Source: Pseudomonadota bacterium
GTDB taxonomy: Bacteria > Pseudomonadota > Alphaproteobacteria > Micropepsales > Micropepsaceae
NCBI GenBank assembly: GCA_016201105.1
Contig: JACQDN010000031.1
Location: 19,111-83,110, forward strand
DNA: 64,000 nt
Direction: 5' to 3'
In this document: piece by piece, positions 46,976 through 58,094 of the stretch
How positions within the stretch are numbered: the first letter of the stretch is position 1
How the letters are laid out: every line of letters starts with the position of its first letter
Program-made: the position numbers and the translations under genes
The notes under the pieces: model-generated
What the model saw: the letters and a program-made list of their open reading frames with translations, nothing else
What the model was told of the DNA's origin: nothing
Database searches by the model: none

Positions 46976-48414
46976 GGGATCAACGATTTCGAGGCCGTCG
47001 CGGCGATATCGACCAGGCTGTGCGGCCATACCATGAAGAGGACCGTGAACACGGTGGCCGCCGCAAGAATGGCGTTGAGGCGCGTGCCGAGTTCGCCGTC
47101 GAAGGCAGGAGCCGGATCGTCGAAGTAGATGATCTTGACGATGCGAAGGTAGTAGTAGGCACCCACCACGCTCGCGAGCACGCCAAGAACGGCCAGCCAT
47201 ACGAGCCCGGCCTGCATCGCGGCGAGAAACACGTAGAATTTCGCGAAGAACCCCGCCATCGGCGGAACGCCGGCGAGGCTCAGCATCAGGGCCGAAAAGG
47301 CAAAGGCCAGCGCCGGCTGCGTGCGCGAAAGGCCCGCGAGATCGTCAATCGTCTCCACCTGCTCGCCGTTGCGCTTCATGGCGAGGATGCAGACGAAGAC
47401 GCCGGCATTGGTGATGAGGTAGATCGTCAGATAGATCAGCACGCCTTGCACGCCCTGAACGCTGTTGGCCGCCAGACCCAGCAGCGCGAAGCCCATGTGC
47501 CCGATGGAACTGTAGGCCATCAGCCGTTTGATGTTGGTTTGGCCGATCGCGGCGAAGGCACCCAGCACCATCGAGGCCAGCGACACCGCGATGATGACTT
47601 GCTGCCACTCGGAAGCCGCCGCGGGGAACGCCGAAAGCATGACCCGAAGGAACAACGCCATCGCGGCGATCTTTGGCGCCATGGAGAAGAAAGCGGTGAT
47701 TGGCGTGGGCGAGCCTTCATAGACGTCCGGCGTCCACATGTGGAACGGCACCGCGGAGACCTTGAAGGCGAGACCGGCGATCAGGAACACGATGCCGAAG
47801 ACGAGACCGATGTGCACGCCGGATGTCTTGACGACATCGGCCACGCCCGCAAACGACACCGTGCCGGCGAAGCCGTAGATCATCGAGATGCCATAAAGCA
47901 GCATGCCGGAGGAAAGAGCGCCGAGGACGAAATATTTGAGCCCCGCTTCGGTGGAGCGCGCATTGTCGCGATGGAAGGCCGCGAGCACATAGAGCGCCAG
48001 GCTCTGCAGTTCGATCCCCATATAGAGCCCGATGAAGCCGCCGGCCGAGACCATCAGCATCATGCCGACGGTGGCGAACAGCACGAGCACGGGAAATTCG
48101 AAGCGCGCGATTTTTTCCTGCTCCAAGTAACCGTGCGACATCGCCAGGGTGACGATGGAACCGAGCAGGATCAGCACTTTGGCGAAGCGCGCGAAATCAT
48201 CGACGATGAAGGCGCCGCCGAACGCGACTTGACGGCCGACGCCGTAGGTGAGCATCACGAAAGCTGCGGCAACCATTACCAGACTGGCGAGGAGCGTCAC
48301 CAAGCTCGTCGCGCGGTCGCCGCGCAGCACGCCGCCGAGCAACAGCAGCATGCCGGACAGCGCGACAATGAGTTCGGGCGCCAGAACGTTCAGATCGGCC
48401 GAAAGATGGGTCAC
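46972..48414 (-). CDS. nuoN: NADH-quinone oxidoreductase subunit N
   Basis: One of three antiporter-like proton-pumping membrane subunits of complex I. The 480-residue protein has about 14 helices, beginning [20 protein letters not shown], with [20 protein letters not shown], the key-lysine region [40 protein letters not shown] and [20 protein letters not shown] place the start at GTG 48414, which overlaps the nuoM stop as GTGA; the longer frame upstream is nuoM antisense-frame noise. Last gene of the nuo operon proper. Confidence 0.95.
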   Translation of the reverse strand: MTHLSADLNVLAPELIVALSGMLLLLGGVLRGDRATSLVTLLASLVMVAAAFVMLTYGVGRQVAFGGAFIVDDFARFAKVLILLGSIVTLAMSHGYLEQEKIARFEFPVLVLFATVGMMLMVSAGGFIGLYMGIELQSLALYVLAAFHRDNARSTEAGLKYFVLGALSSGMLLYGISMIYGFAGTVSFAGVADVVKTSGVHIGLVFGIVFLIAGLAFKVSAVPFHMWTPDVYEGSPTPITAFFSMAPKIAAMALFLRVMLSAFPAAASEWQQVIIAVSLASMVLGAFAAIGQTNIKRLMAYSSIGHMGFALLGLAANSVQGVQGVLIYLTIYLITNAGVFVCILAMKRNGEQVETIDDLAGLSRTQPALAFAFSALMLSLAGVPPMAGFFAKFYVFLAAMQAGLVWLAVLGVLASVVGAYYYLRIVKIIYFDDPAPAFDGELGTRLNAILAAATVFTVLFMVWPHSLVDIAATASKSLIP

Positions 48415-49961
48415 CGCAGGCCCTCCCCGTTCCGTGCCGCTACATTTGTCTGGGCAAGCTTCGGCGCATGGTCGATGGCGAGCGCGATCTTGTGCTGCTG
48501 GATCAGGTTGGCGACGGAGACCGAGGTCACGTCGAAGATCGGCTTGGGGTAGACGCCCATCCAGATCGTGATGACGACGAGCGGCGCCAGGATCGCAACT
48601 TCGCGCAGGCTCAAATCCTGGATGGCCTGCAGGCTCGGTTTCACCAGTGCGCCGAACACCACGCGCCAGTAAAGGTAGAGCATGTAGGCGGCCGACAGGA
48701 TCACGCCGGTGGCGGAGAAGATCGCCACCCAGGTGTTCACCTTGAAGGCACCCAGCATGGTCAGGAATTCGCCGACGAACCCGCCGGTGCCCGGCAGACC
48801 GACATTGGCCAGCGTGAACACCATGAAGCACGCGGCATAGATCGGCATGCGGTTCACCAGCCCGCCGTAAGCGGAGATGTCGCGCGTGTGCATGCGGTCA
48901 TAGATGACACCGACGCAAAGAAAGAGCGCCGCGGAGACGATGCCGTGGCTCAGCATCTGATAGATGCCGCCTTCGACGCCTTGATGGGTGAGCGTGAAGA
49001 TTCCCATCGTCACGAAACCCATGTGGGCGACGGAGGAATAGGCGATCAGCTTCTTCACGTCTTCCTGCGCGAGCGCCACAAAAGATGTGTAGACGATCGC
49101 CATGATGGAGAGCGCAAAGACCAGCGGCGTGAAGACTTCCGAGGCGCTGGCAAACATCGGCAAGGAGAAACGCAGGAAACCGTAGCCGCCCATCTTCAAA
49201 AGGATGCCGGCGAGGATGACCGAGCCCGCTGTCGGCGCTTCCACATGGGCATCAGGCAACCAGGTATGCACCGGCCACATCGGCATCTTGACGGCGAAGG
49301 ACGCGAAGAAGGCGAGCCACAGGAAGTTCTGCATCCCGGGATCGAAATGGGTGTGAATCAGCGTCGGGATGTCGGTGGTGCCGGTGGTGTAATACATCGC
49401 CAGGATCGCCAGCAGCATCAGCACCGAGCCGAGCAGCGTGTAGAGGAAAAACTTGAAGCTGGCATAGACGCGCCGCTTGCCGCCCCACACCCCGATGATG
49501 ATGAACATCGGGATCAACCCGCCTTCGAAGAAAAGATAGAACAGCACCAGATCGAGCGCACAGAACACGCCGATCATCAGCGTTTCCAGAAGCAGGAAGG
49601 CGATCATGTATTCGGCGACTCTGGTTTCGATCGAATTCCAGCTGGCGAGGATGCAGAACGGCATCAAGAGCGCCGTCAGCACGATGAACAGCACCGAAAT
49701 CCCGTCCACGCCCATGTGGTAGGTGATGCCGAAGCCGAGCCAGCTTGCCTGTTCCACAAACTGGAAAGCCGCCGTGCTGCCGTCGAAATTCGCCCAGATG
49801 AGGAAGGCAATGGCGAGATCGACGATCGTGGTGACAAGCGCGACCCAACGCGCGGTGCGGGCGATGGAAGCCACGTCGCCGCGGATCGCCAGGATCAACG
49901 CGGCGCCAATGAGCGGCAGGAAGGTGACGACGCTGAGCAGATGATCGCTGAAGAGGCTCAT
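48411..49961 (-). CDS. nuoM: NADH-quinone oxidoreductase subunit M
   Basis: Antiporter-like proton-pumping subunit, 516 residues, about 14 helices. Family features include [40 protein letters not shown], the [20 protein letters not shown] segment with the functional Lys and Pro, [20 protein letters not shown], and [20 protein letters not shown]. It lies 3 bases after nuoL. Confidence 0.96.
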   Translation of the reverse strand: MSLFSDHLLSVVTFLPLIGAALILAIRGDVASIARTARWVALVTTIVDLAIAFLIWANFDGSTAAFQFVEQASWLGFGITYHMGVDGISVLFIVLTALLMPFCILASWNSIETRVAEYMIAFLLLETLMIGVFCALDLVLFYLFFEGGLIPMFIIIGVWGGKRRVYASFKFFLYTLLGSVLMLLAILAMYYTTGTTDIPTLIHTHFDPGMQNFLWLAFFASFAVKMPMWPVHTWLPDAHVEAPTAGSVILAGILLKMGGYGFLRFSLPMFASASEVFTPLVFALSIMAIVYTSFVALAQEDVKKLIAYSSVAHMGFVTMGIFTLTHQGVEGGIYQMLSHGIVSAALFLCVGVIYDRMHTRDISAYGGLVNRMPIYAACFMVFTLANVGLPGTGGFVGEFLTMLGAFKVNTWVAIFSATGVILSAAYMLYLYWRVVFGALVKPSLQAIQDLSLREVAILAPLVVITIWMGVYPKPIFDVTSVSVANLIQQHKIALAIDHAPKLAQTNVAARNGEGLR

Positions 49962-49964
49962 GGT

Positions 49965-52049
49965 TCAGATCCCCACGAGCTTGAAGAGTTGGGCAATCAA
50001 TCCAGCGAACGCGCCGTAGCCGCCCAACGTGAACCAGGTCGCCAGCCCCATGACGCCGATCAGCATGGCGAAGGCGTAGTGATAGACGTAACCCGATTGC
50101 AGGCGGATGGTCTGACGCGTCGTGTCGAGCACGCGCGCCGCAATGCCGTCGGGACCAAGGCCGTCGATGATCGTGCCGTCGCCGAACTTCCACAGGAAGC
50201 GGCCGAACCTCAAGGCGGGCTGCACAAACAGGAAATCGTAGATCTCGTCGAAGTACCACTTGTTGTAAAGGAACAGGTAGAGGAGCCCGCGCTTGGCCGC
50301 CATCTGTGCCGGAAGCTCGGGACGCAGGATGTAATAGTAGTAGGCGATCGCAAAGCCCAGGATCGTCAGCACGAACGGCGCGAATTCCACCCAGACCGGC
50401 ACATTCTCGATGCCGTTCGGCGTGTGACCGGCGGCTACCGCCACGGCGCCCTGCCAGAAATTGCCCGCCGCTTCGCCGATGAAGGAGGCATGGAACAGCC
50501 CGCCGGCCAACAGCGCGCCGAGCGCCAGCACCGCCAGCGGCGCCAGCATGGCGAGCGGAGATTCATGCACTTCGGAGAGTTTCGGCGCGTGATGCGCATC
50601 GTGTTCCAAGGGCTCGTCATGCGCGTGGGCATCGGCGTCGGCGTGCGTGAGGTGCTGTTGCTTGTCGCCGCGATATTGGCCGTGGAACGTCATGAGGAAC
50701 TGGCGCCAGGAATAGAACGACGTCATCGCCGCCGCGAGCAGCGTCAGCACGAAGGCATAGGTGCCGATTGGCGTGCCGGCCGAGAACGCCGCGTTGATGA
50801 TGCCGTCCTTGGAATAGAACCCAGCCGTGCCGATCCCAAGACCGGGCAAACCAAATCCGGTCAGCGCCAGATTGCCGATCAGCATCATGGCCCAAGTGAA
50901 GGGAATGGCGCGCGCGAGCCCGCCCATCTTTCGCATGTCCTGCTCGTGATGCACGGCGTGGATTACGGCGCCCGCGCCCAGAAAGAGCAGCGCCTTGAAG
51001 AAGGCGTGGGTGAAGAGATGGAACATGGCCGCGCCATAGGCCGAAACCCCGGCTGCGGCGAACATGTAGCCGAGCTGCGAACACGTGGAATAGGCGATGA
51101 CGCGCTTGATGTCGTTCTGAAAGAGGCCGGCCGAGGCGGCGAAGAACGCGGTCGTTGCGCCCACGAACGTCACCACCGCCAGCGCCGTCGGCGACAGTTC
51201 GAACATCGGCGACGCGCGGCAAACCAGAAACACGCCGGCCGTCACCATGGTGGCGGCGTGGATGAGGGCGGAAACCGGGGTGGGGCCGTCCATGGCGTCC
51301 GGCAGCCAAGTGTGCAGACCCAATTGCGCCGACTTGCCCATCGCGCCCACGAACAAGAGCAGACAGAGCGTGGTCAGAATGTCGACGTTCCAGCTGCCGA
51401 AATGCATCGTCTTGCCGACAAAACCCGGCGCGGCGTGGAACACGGCATCGAAATCGAGCGTGCCAAAGATATAGTAGACGCCGAAGATGCCGAGCGCGAA
51501 GCCGAAGTCGCCCACGCGATTGACGATGAACGCCTTGATGGCAGCCGCATTGGCGCTGGGGCGGGTATACCAGAAGCCGATCAAGAGATAGGACGCCAAG
51601 CCCACACCTTCCCAGCCGAAGAACATCTGCAGGAAGTTATCCGCCGTCACCAGCATCAGCATCGCGAAGGTAAAGAACGAGAGATAGGAGAAGAACCGTG
51701 GGCGATGCGAATCTTCGTGCATGTAGCCCATCGAATAGAGATGCACGAGCGAGGAGACGCCGGTGACGACCACCAGCATCACCACCGTCAGAACATCGAC
51801 GCGGATCTTCCAATCGGCTTCGAAATCGCCGGAATGGATCCATGGCGCAATCGCGATCTTGAGCGGCGCGCCGTTGGCGCCCAGATGGCCGAGCAGCGCG
51901 ACATCGTTGAAGGCCAGGATCGACAACGCCGCCGAAACGAAGAGCAGCCCCGTCGCCACGAGTTCGGAGGCGCGCGCACCGATCAGGCGGCCAAACAGGC
52001 CCGCAATCAGCGAGCCCAGAATGGGAAGAAAGACGATTGCCGTATACAT
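49965..52049 (-). CDS. nuoL: NADH-quinone oxidoreductase subunit L
   Basis: Distal antiporter-like subunit of complex I with the long lateral helix, 694 residues. Conserved blocks are [80 protein letters not shown] and [21 protein letters not shown] His/Asp-rich stretch ([20 protein letters not shown]) sits in a loop of the C-terminal half, a common variable region in this subunit. Confidence 0.96.
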   Translation of the reverse strand: MYTAIVFLPILGSLIAGLFGRLIGARASELVATGLLFVSAALSILAFNDVALLGHLGANGAPLKIAIAPWIHSGDFEADWKIRVDVLTVVMLVVVTGVSSLVHLYSMGYMHEDSHRPRFFSYLSFFTFAMLMLVTADNFLQMFFGWEGVGLASYLLIGFWYTRPSANAAAIKAFIVNRVGDFGFALGIFGVYYIFGTLDFDAVFHAAPGFVGKTMHFGSWNVDILTTLCLLLFVGAMGKSAQLGLHTWLPDAMDGPTPVSALIHAATMVTAGVFLVCRASPMFELSPTALAVVTFVGATTAFFAASAGLFQNDIKRVIAYSTCSQLGYMFAAAGVSAYGAAMFHLFTHAFFKALLFLGAGAVIHAVHHEQDMRKMGGLARAIPFTWAMMLIGNLALTGFGLPGLGIGTAGFYSKDGIINAAFSAGTPIGTYAFVLTLLAAAMTSFYSWRQFLMTFHGQYRGDKQQHLTHADADAHAHDEPLEHDAHHAPKLSEVHESPLAMLAPLAVLALGALLAGGLFHASFIGEAAGNFWQGAVAVAAGHTPNGIENVPVWVEFAPFVLTILGFAIAYYYYILRPELPAQMAAKRGLLYLFLYNKWYFDEIYDFLFVQPALRFGRFLWKFGDGTIIDGLGPDGIAARVLDTTRQTIRLQSGYVYHYAFAMLIGVMGLATWFTLGGYGAFAGLIAQLFKLVGI

Positions 52050-52060
52050 GAGCGCCGCGA

Positions 52061-52369
52061 TCAGCCTTTCATCAAATTCACGTCCTCAACCGCGATGGAG
52101 CCGCGGTTGCGGAAATAGATGACGAGAATAGCAAGCCCGATTGCCGCTTCGGCCGCCGCCACCGTCAAGACGAACAGCGCGAACACTTGCCCCACCAGAT
52201 CGCCGAGAAACGAGGAGAACGCGACAAAGTTTATGTTGACGGCGAGCAGGATGAGTTCGATCGACATCAGCATCACGATGACGTTCTTGCGGTTGAGGAA
52301 AATGCCGAATACGCCGATGGTGAAAAGTATGGCGGCGATGGCGAGATAGTGGCTGAGACCGATCACCAT
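52061..52369 (-). CDS. nuoK: NADH-quinone oxidoreductase subunit K
   Basis: Small three-helix membrane subunit, 102 residues, that links the pumping modules. It has the normal sequence [20 protein letters not shown], then [20 protein letters not shown] with the conserved membrane Glu, and [20 protein letters not shown] with the second conserved Glu. It follows nuoJ by 4 bases. Confidence 0.97.
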   Translation of the reverse strand: MVIGLSHYLAIAAILFTIGVFGIFLNRKNVIVMLMSIELILLAVNINFVAFSSFLGDLVGQVFALFVLTVAAAEAAIGLAILVIYFRNRGSIAVEDVNLMKG

Positions 52370-52373
52370 CGCA

Positions 52374-52979
52374 TCAAGCCCCCTGCCCCGGTTTGATATC
52401 GACCACGTCCATCGTCTCGGCCGGATCGCGCGCGTTCTGCCGCGCGATCGATTGGCGGCGCACGCCCGGGCGCCGGCGCAGCGTCAAAACGATGGCGCCG
52501 ATCATGGCGACCAGCAGCACGAGGCCCGCGATCTGAAAGTAATAGACGTAGTCCGTATAGAGAATGCGCCCCAGCGCTTCGGTATTGGACATGTGGGCCG
52601 GCGTGGCGCTGGCCAACGCCTGCTGCGCTTTCGGCGCAAAAGCCCATACGCCGCCGACCAGAATGAGTTCGGCCGCCAGCACCAATCCGACTAATCCACC
52701 AAACGGCAGATATCGCAGCGCGCCTTTCTTCAATTCGGCGAAATCCACGTCGAGCATCATGACGACGAAGAGAAACAGCACCGCGACCGCGCCGACATAG
52801 ACGATGACGAGGATCATCGCGAGGAATTCCGCACCCAGCAGCACAAACAGGGCCGCCGCGTTGAAGAAGGCGAGAATGAGAAACAGCACCGAATGCACGG
52901 GATTGCGCGCCGATATCACCATGAGCGCCGAGGCGATCAGGATCGCGGAGAAAATATAGAAGGCGAGGGCGGCGATCAT
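52374..52979 (-). CDS. nuoJ: NADH-quinone oxidoreductase subunit J
   Basis: Five-helix membrane subunit of complex I, 201 residues: [60 protein letters not shown] (the pi-bulge helix 3) and VVMMLDVDF. The C-terminal cytoplasmic tail ([20 protein letters not shown]) is basic. The ATG at 52979 is the family start; the longer frame overlaps the preceding small gene. Confidence 0.95.
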   Translation of the reverse strand: MIAALAFYIFSAILIASALMVISARNPVHSVLFLILAFFNAAALFVLLGAEFLAMILVIVYVGAVAVLFLFVVMMLDVDFAELKKGALRYLPFGGLVGLVLAAELILVGGVWAFAPKAQQALASATPAHMSNTEALGRILYTDYVYYFQIAGLVLLVAMIGAIVLTLRRRPGVRRQSIARQNARDPAETMDVVDIKPGQGA

Positions 52980-52993
52980 ATTTCGTCCGTTTC

Positions 52994-53371
52994 CTAGTGC
53001 GCCCTGAACGGTGCAGCTGTCTCTTCGTCGAGATAGCGGCCGCGTTCCAGAATTTCCAGCACGTATTGGCGATAGGTCACGCCCAGCGCTTCGGCTTTGC
53101 GGGCGCGGCGAATGCCGATTTCCATCGTCGGCGGCGCCCACGCCTTCTCCAGCGCCTTCTTCCAGCAGAACGCGATGAAGAGTTCGGCAACGTCCCAATC
53201 GGGTCCGTTGTTGTGCCCGAGCCATTCCGAAAGCGGGACGACGAAGCCCTCGGCTTTTAGATTGGCGATGCGGCGGGCGCTTTCGGCCGCCGCATAACGC
53301 TTGGCGCGGGCGCGCGGGTCCGATGCGCCAGCTTTGGCGCGCACGCGCGCTTCAATGTCAGCGAGAGACAT
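52994..53371 (-). CDS. Unknown small protein (GHNxGP-type) between nuoI and nuoJ
   Basis: A 125-residue, Ala/Arg-rich soluble protein. It resembles, from memory, uncharacterised alphaproteobacterial proteins with a GHNxGP motif followed by a Trp-rich segment and an LGxxYRxY block: here SEWLGHNNGPDWDVAELFIA, FCWKKALEKAW, RRARKAEALGVTYRQYVLEI. No function is known to me. ATG 53371 has GGAAG eight bases upstream. It sits inside the nuo operon, 14 bases before nuoJ, with repeat copy C directly upstream. Confidence 0.75.
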   Translation of the reverse strand: MSLADIEARVRAKAGASDPRARAKRYAAAESARRIANLKAEGFVVPLSEWLGHNNGPDWDVAELFIAFCWKKALEKAWAPPTMEIGIRRARKAEALGVTYRQYVLEILERGRYLDEETAAPFRAH

Positions 53372-53385
53372 GTTCACTCACTTCC

Positions 53386-53505
53386 ACCCTCCCTTGGGAG
53401 GGTCGAAATTTGTGAAGCAAATTTCGGGGAGGATTTGGAAGAGGAAGCGTGCCCTTGCACATCCTCCCCGAAGCGCTTCGCGCTTCGACCCTCCCGAGGG
53501 AGGGT
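53386..53505. repeat. Palindromic intergenic repeat, copy C (short)
   Basis: A 120-bp relative of copies A, B and E: left unit starts ACCCTCCCTTGGGAGGGTCG then AAATTTGTGAAGCAAATTTC, and the inverted right unit ends CGACCCTCCCGAGGGAGGGT. Right-arm inner hairpin is different (GAAGCGCTTCGCGCTTCG) and the spacer is only about 25 bases. It lies in the nuoI to small-gene gap, inside the operon transcript. Confidence 0.88.
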
Positions 53506-53532
53506 GGAACTGGGTCAAGGTTGGTTCCCTGG

Positions 53533-54021
53533 TCATCTGTACGGTGCGTCCAGTTCCAGGCTATGCGCGATCTCACGCTCCCAGCGGTCGCCGTTCGCGA
53601 GCAGCCGCGCCTTGTCGTAGTAGAGTTCTTCGCGCGTTTCGGTGGAGAACTCGAAGTTGGGGCCTTCGACGATGGCGTCGACAGGGCAAGCTTCCTGGCA
53701 GAATCCGCAATAGATGCACTTCACCATGTCGATGTCGTAGCGCGTGGTGCGGCGGCTGCCGTCTTCGCGCGGTTCGGCTTCGATGGTGATGGCCTGCGCG
53801 GGGCAAATCGCTTCGCAGAGCTTGCAGGCGATGCAGCGTTCTTCGCCGTTGGGATAGCGGCGCAGCGCGTGCTCGCCGCGGAACCGCGGAGAGAGCGGAC
53901 CTTTTTCGAACGGATAGTTCAGCGTCGCTTTCGGAGAGAAGAAGTAGCGCATGGAGAGCCCGAAGCTCTTCACGAACTCCCAGAGGAATATTGAGCGCGC
54001 CGTCCGATCAAGCCATGCCAT
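53533..54021 (-). CDS. nuoI: NADH-quinone oxidoreductase subunit I
   Basis: Carries clusters N6a and N6b on the path to quinone. The 162-residue protein has an amphipathic N-terminus ([20 protein letters not shown]) and two ferredoxin motifs, [12 protein letters not shown] and [12 protein letters not shown], each with four cysteines. The start at 54021 overlaps the nuoH stop as TGATG; an upstream in-frame codon at 54105 is within nuoH. Confidence 0.97.
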   Translation of the reverse strand: MAWLDRTARSIFLWEFVKSFGLSMRYFFSPKATLNYPFEKGPLSPRFRGEHALRRYPNGEERCIACKLCEAICPAQAITIEAEPREDGSRRTTRYDIDMVKCIYCGFCQEACPVDAIVEGPNFEFSTETREELYYDKARLLANGDRWEREIAHSLELDAPYR

Positions 54022-55058
54022 CAGTGCGCTCCTCCGTGAAAATAGAGAATCCAGCCGGCGCTGAGCACCACCCAGAACAGCGACAGTGGCAGGAACACCT
54101 TCCAACCCAGCCGCATCAGCTGGTCATAGCGGTAGCGCGGCACGAACGCCTTCACCATCGCAATCATGAAGAAGAGGAACATGATCTTCCCGAAGAACCA
54201 TACGACCCCGGGAACCAGCGTGAACGGCCACATCTGCAGCGGCGGCAACCAGCCGCCGAGAAATAGAACCGACATCAGCGCGCAGAGCAGCATGATGCTC
54301 ACATACTCGCCGAGAAAGAAGAGCAGAAACGGCGTCGAGGAATATTCGACGAAAAAGCCCGCGACGAGTTCGGATTCCGCTTCCAGCAGATCGAACGGCG
54401 GACGCTGGGTTTCGGCCAGGGTGGAAACGAAGAACACCACGAACATCGGAAAGAGAATGGTGAACGCGAACCAGCCTTGCTGGGCTTGCGCACGCACGAT
54501 GTCGGAGAGATTGAGGGAGCCTGCGAACAGCAGCACCGTGATCATCACGAAACCGATGGAGACTTCGTAGGAGACCATCTGGGCCGCGGCACGTAGCGCG
54601 GAGAGGAAGGCGTATTTCGAGTTCGATGCCCAGCCGGCCATGATGACGCCGTAGACGCCGAGCGAGGACACCGCGAAGAGGTAGAGAATGCCGACATTGA
54701 TGTTGGAAACCACCCAGCCATTGTCGAAGGGAATGACGGCCCATCCGGCAAAAGCGAGCGTCGCCGTCACCAGCGGCGCCAGAATGAAGATCACCTTGTT
54801 GGCGCCTGCCGGAATGATCACTTCCTTGAGCAGGAACTTGAACGCGTCCGCGATGGTCTGCAGCAGACCGAAAGCGCCCACGACATTGGGACCGCGCCGC
54901 ATCTGCACCGCCGCCCAGATCTTGCGATCCAGAAGAATGACGGCAGCGACGCCGAGCAGGGCCAGAAACTCGCACACGCCGAGCACCAGGACCTGGCTCA
55001 GCGTCCAGGCCCAGTTGTAGGGCAATCCGAGTGTGTTGAAGTAGTGCGTGAGCAGCAT
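54021..55058 (-). CDS. nuoH: NADH-quinone oxidoreductase subunit H
   Basis: Membrane subunit at the quinone chamber, 345 residues with eight helices. Characteristic pieces are [69 protein letters not shown], and [20 protein letters not shown]. It follows nuoG by 4 bases and overlaps nuoI. Confidence 0.97.
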   Translation of the reverse strand: MLLTHYFNTLGLPYNWAWTLSQVLVLGVCEFLALLGVAAVILLDRKIWAAVQMRRGPNVVGAFGLLQTIADAFKFLLKEVIIPAGANKVIFILAPLVTATLAFAGWAVIPFDNGWVVSNINVGILYLFAVSSLGVYGVIMAGWASNSKYAFLSALRAAAQMVSYEVSIGFVMITVLLFAGSLNLSDIVRAQAQQGWFAFTILFPMFVVFFVSTLAETQRPPFDLLEAESELVAGFFVEYSSTPFLLFFLGEYVSIMLLCALMSVLFLGGWLPPLQMWPFTLVPGVVWFFGKIMFLFFMIAMVKAFVPRYRYDQLMRLGWKVFLPLSLFWVVLSAGWILYFHGGAH

Positions 55059-55062
55059 CGCC

Positions 55063-57189
55063 CTACTCCGCCGCCATCTTGTGGGCAGGGTCCGAGAAGA
55101 TGCGGCTGCACTCCGCCAACGTCTTGCTCGCGCGCGCGATCGGATTGGTCATGTAGAAATCTTTGATCGACGAAGCAAGCGGGCAAGACGTATCGACCTG
55201 TCCGGACAACCCGATCGCGTTCCAAACGGCTGGATCGGCGCCTTTGTGCGCCGCCGCCAAGCCTTCCTGCGCGAAATGCGGAACCTGCCGCACGATGGCG
55301 GCGCGCAACGAAGTGAGATCGTCATAGGGCAAGCGCTGGCCGAGTACATCGGAAAGCGCGCGCAAAATTGCCCAATCTTCCTTGGCCTCGCCCGGCGGGA
55401 AGGTCGCGCGGCGCGCTCGCTGCATCCGGCCTTCGAAATTGGCGTAGAGGCCTTCCTTTTCAGTGTAGGCGGCGGCGGGAAGAATCACGTCGGCGCGATG
55501 CGCACCCGCATCGCCATGCGTGCCCTGATAGACGACAACCGCCTTGCCGAGTTTCGCGGTATCGAATTCGTCGGCGCCCAGCAGATAGACGAATTCGATT
55601 TCGCCCTTCGACGCGCCGTCAAGAATGCCGGCCATGTCGCGGCCGCCTTGTCCCGGCACAAAACCGAGATCGAGGGCTGCGACGCGCGAGGCCGCGGTGT
55701 GCAGCACGTTGAACCCGATCCAACCGCCTTCGGCCACAGAACCTGCAGGCCCGATCATGCCGGTGTCGCCGGCGATCTTTGCGACCAGATTGAGGATCGC
55801 TGCGCCGTCGGGACGCGCCACGACACCCGGCCCGACGATCACCATCGGACGCTTGGCGTCTTTGAGCACTTGCGCGAAAGCATGCGAGCCATCGGCGATC
55901 TTGGAGAGGGCCGAGAGATCGTTGCCGAGATTTTCCACCGGATAGGTTTGATCCCGTGTCACGCCAAATCCAGCGATCTTGAGCGCGCCGCCGAGCCAGG
56001 TCTTGCGGATACGTGCGTTCAGCACCGGGGCTTCCCAGCGCGGATTGGCGCCGATCAGCAGCAGGGCATCGGCGGCATCGACGCCGGCAATACCGGAATT
56101 GAAGAGATAAGACGGACGCGGACCGCCGAGCTTGGCGCCATCCTGCCGGCATTCGAGATTGGCGACACCCAGCGACGTCATCAAATCCTTGAGCGCCTTG
56201 ATTTCTTCGGCCGCCGCTAGATCGCCGACGATCGCCGCCATCGCCTGCGGTCTGGTCGCTTTTGCCTTCGCGGCAATCGCCGCAAAAGCTTCCGCCCAGG
56301 AAACGGGTTCAAGTTTGCCGTTCTTGCGCAGATAAGGTTTGTCGAGACGCTGCGTGCGCAAGCCGTCGCAGGCATGACGCGCTTTGTCGGAAATCCATTC
56401 CTCGTTCACGTCTTCATTGACGCGCGGCAACACCCGCAGCACTTCCGGCCCGCGCGCATCGACCCGGATATTGCAGCCTTGCGCGTCCATCACGTCGACG
56501 GATTCGGTCTTGCGCAACTCCCACGGCCGCGCATTGAAGGCGTAAGGCTTCGAGGTCAGCGCACCCACCGGGCAAAGATCGACAATGTTCCCGGAAAGCT
56601 CCGACGAGAACGCTTTCTCGAGATAAGTCGTGATTTCCATATCCTCGCCGCGGCCGGTAGCGCCGAGATCGGGCACGCCCGCGACCTCGGTCGCAAAGCG
56701 TACGCAGCGCGTACACTGAATGCAGCGGGTCATGATCGTCTTGATCAGCGGGCCCATATATTTGTCTTCGACGGCGCGCTTGTTTTCGTCGAAGCGATAA
56801 AATGCGGCGCGGCCATAGGCCATCGCCTGATCCTGCAGATCGCATTCCCCGCCCTGATCGCAGATCGGGCAATCGAGCGGATGGTTGATGAGCAGGAATT
56901 CCATCACCCCTTCGCGCGCCTTCTTCACGTAAGGCGACTTGGTGTTGATCTTGGCGGGCGTGCCGTCCTTGTTGGGGAAGATGTCTTTCACTTGCAGCGC
57001 GCAGGAGGCCTGCGGCTTGGGCGCGCCCACCCATTCCACTAGACACATGCGGCAATTGCCGGCCACCGAAAGCCGCTCGTGATAGCAGAAACGTGGAATC
57101 TCGGCGCCCGCCTGCTCACACGCCTGCAGAAGCGTGAGGTTGTCCTCCGCTTCGATTTCCTTGCCGTCGATGATGAGTTTGCGTGCCAT
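55063..57189 (-). CDS. nuoG: NADH-quinone oxidoreductase subunit G
   Basis: Iron-sulfur subunit of the peripheral arm, 708 residues. The N-terminal domain binds N1b, N5 and N4: [19 protein letters not shown], then [38 protein letters not shown] and [18 protein letters not shown]. The remainder is a degenerate molybdopterin-oxidoreductase domain ([40 protein letters not shown]). ATG 57189 overlaps the DUF3291 stop as TGATG and is preferred over GTG 57198. Confidence 0.96.
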   Translation of the reverse strand: MARKLIIDGKEIEAEDNLTLLQACEQAGAEIPRFCYHERLSVAGNCRMCLVEWVGAPKPQASCALQVKDIFPNKDGTPAKINTKSPYVKKAREGVMEFLLINHPLDCPICDQGGECDLQDQAMAYGRAAFYRFDENKRAVEDKYMGPLIKTIMTRCIQCTRCVRFATEVAGVPDLGATGRGEDMEITTYLEKAFSSELSGNIVDLCPVGALTSKPYAFNARPWELRKTESVDVMDAQGCNIRVDARGPEVLRVLPRVNEDVNEEWISDKARHACDGLRTQRLDKPYLRKNGKLEPVSWAEAFAAIAAKAKATRPQAMAAIVGDLAAAEEIKALKDLMTSLGVANLECRQDGAKLGGPRPSYLFNSGIAGVDAADALLLIGANPRWEAPVLNARIRKTWLGGALKIAGFGVTRDQTYPVENLGNDLSALSKIADGSHAFAQVLKDAKRPMVIVGPGVVARPDGAAILNLVAKIAGDTGMIGPAGSVAEGGWIGFNVLHTAASRVAALDLGFVPGQGGRDMAGILDGASKGEIEFVYLLGADEFDTAKLGKAVVVYQGTHGDAGAHRADVILPAAAYTEKEGLYANFEGRMQRARRATFPPGEAKEDWAILRALSDVLGQRLPYDDLTSLRAAIVRQVPHFAQEGLAAAHKGADPAVWNAIGLSGQVDTSCPLASSIKDFYMTNPIARASKTLAECSRIFSDPAHKMAAE

Positions 57190-57659
57190 CAGGCGCACTT
57201 CTTCTCAAGAAAGGATTTCGCGGACGGCAAGTCTGCCCAACCGAAGGCAAATTCACTTGGCCCATGAGTGTTCAAATGCTCGAGTCTTTCCTCGGCTTCG
57301 TCCAGGGTCGGGATGTGGCCGGCCGGGATCCACCACATCGCCACGGTGCTCTCCGCCGGCATCTCGAAGAATTCGTGCTTGCGCACATAGATGCCCCGAT
57401 GAACCGTCTGGAAGACGAACTTGCCGAGCGCTTCGGCGCTTTCCCACACGGACATGTTCACGTTCATCGTCGGATCGCCAAGCCAGTGGAGCGAAAGCGC
57501 ATTCGTCCCGCTGTCGTCCTTCAGCCGCCACACGAAGCCCGGCATGCGTTCGGCCAGTGCGTTCACCCGCGCGAGATTGGCATAGAAATCCGCCATACGC
57601 GGATCGTCCATCCCTCCGCGCAACCTGCCAATATTGACCTGGGCCAAGTGGAGATTCAT
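57189..57659 (-). CDS. DUF3291-domain protein inserted between nuoF and nuoG
   Basis: A 156-residue protein that matches DUF3291, predicted dimeric alpha/beta-barrel proteins related to small monooxygenases: MNLHLAQVNIGRLRGGMDDP, RMADFYANLARVNALAERMP, GFVWRLKDDSG, NMSVWESAEALGKFVFQTVH, RGIYVRKHEFF and MWWIPAGHIPTLDEAEERLE. No complex I role is known. Start codon overlaps the preceding gene as ATGA and its stop overlaps nuoG as TGATG, so it is translationally coupled to complex I genes on both sides. Confidence 0.88.
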   Translation of the reverse strand: MNLHLAQVNIGRLRGGMDDPRMADFYANLARVNALAERMPGFVWRLKDDSGTNALSLHWLGDPTMNVNMSVWESAEALGKFVFQTVHRGIYVRKHEFFEMPAESTVAMWWIPAGHIPTLDEAEERLEHLNTHGPSEFAFGWADLPSAKSFLEKKCA

Positions 57660-58090
57660 GCAGATCTCCGCTGCTTTTCGATCAGCGCACGCATCCGCGA
57701 GGAATAGTGCGGCAGATAGTTCTGTTTCGCGTAATAATCCGATGCAAAATAATCCTTGTGGTTGGCGAGCTGGGTATCGGCCACCGCGACCCATTGCGAA
57801 CTCGGCCAGAACCGCAGCGCTTCATCCAGCACATAGACGAGCCGGGCGACGAACCATTCGTAGGATTCAAAGGCGTCGCGGTCTCCGTCAGCGGTCTTGT
57901 CGCGCAGATCGAGCTTCATGAGCGCGGGGTTGGAAAAACGCGGAAACTTGATAGCCACGTCGCACTGACCGAGGTAGACCAACTTCGCTTGCAGCGAACG
58001 CCAGCGCAACGCCTGGCCGACGGCGATCACCATCAGCACGAACAGCATCAGCGCGATCATCGTCTGTGTGGTGGCCAGAGATTCGAACAT
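57656..58090 (-). CDS. Unknown single-helix membrane protein between nuoF and nuoG
   Basis: A 144-residue protein with one N-terminal membrane helix (TTQTMIALMLFVLMVIAVGQ) and a hydrophilic, Tyr/Trp-rich cytoplasmic or periplasmic domain (FESYEWFVARLVYVLDEALR, FWPSSQWVAVADTQLANHKD, YYAKQNYLPHYSSRMRALIE). No family is recognised. The start at 58090 lies 4 bases after the nuoF stop; the stop overlaps the DUF3291 gene as ATGA. Position and anchoring make a complex I accessory or assembly role conceivable, but nothing in the sequence proves it. Confidence 0.78.
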   Translation of the reverse strand: MFESLATTQTMIALMLFVLMVIAVGQALRWRSLQAKLVYLGQCDVAIKFPRFSNPALMKLDLRDKTADGDRDAFESYEWFVARLVYVLDEALRFWPSSQWVAVADTQLANHKDYFASDYYAKQNYLPHYSSRMRALIEKQRRSA

Positions 58091-58094
58091 CGCG

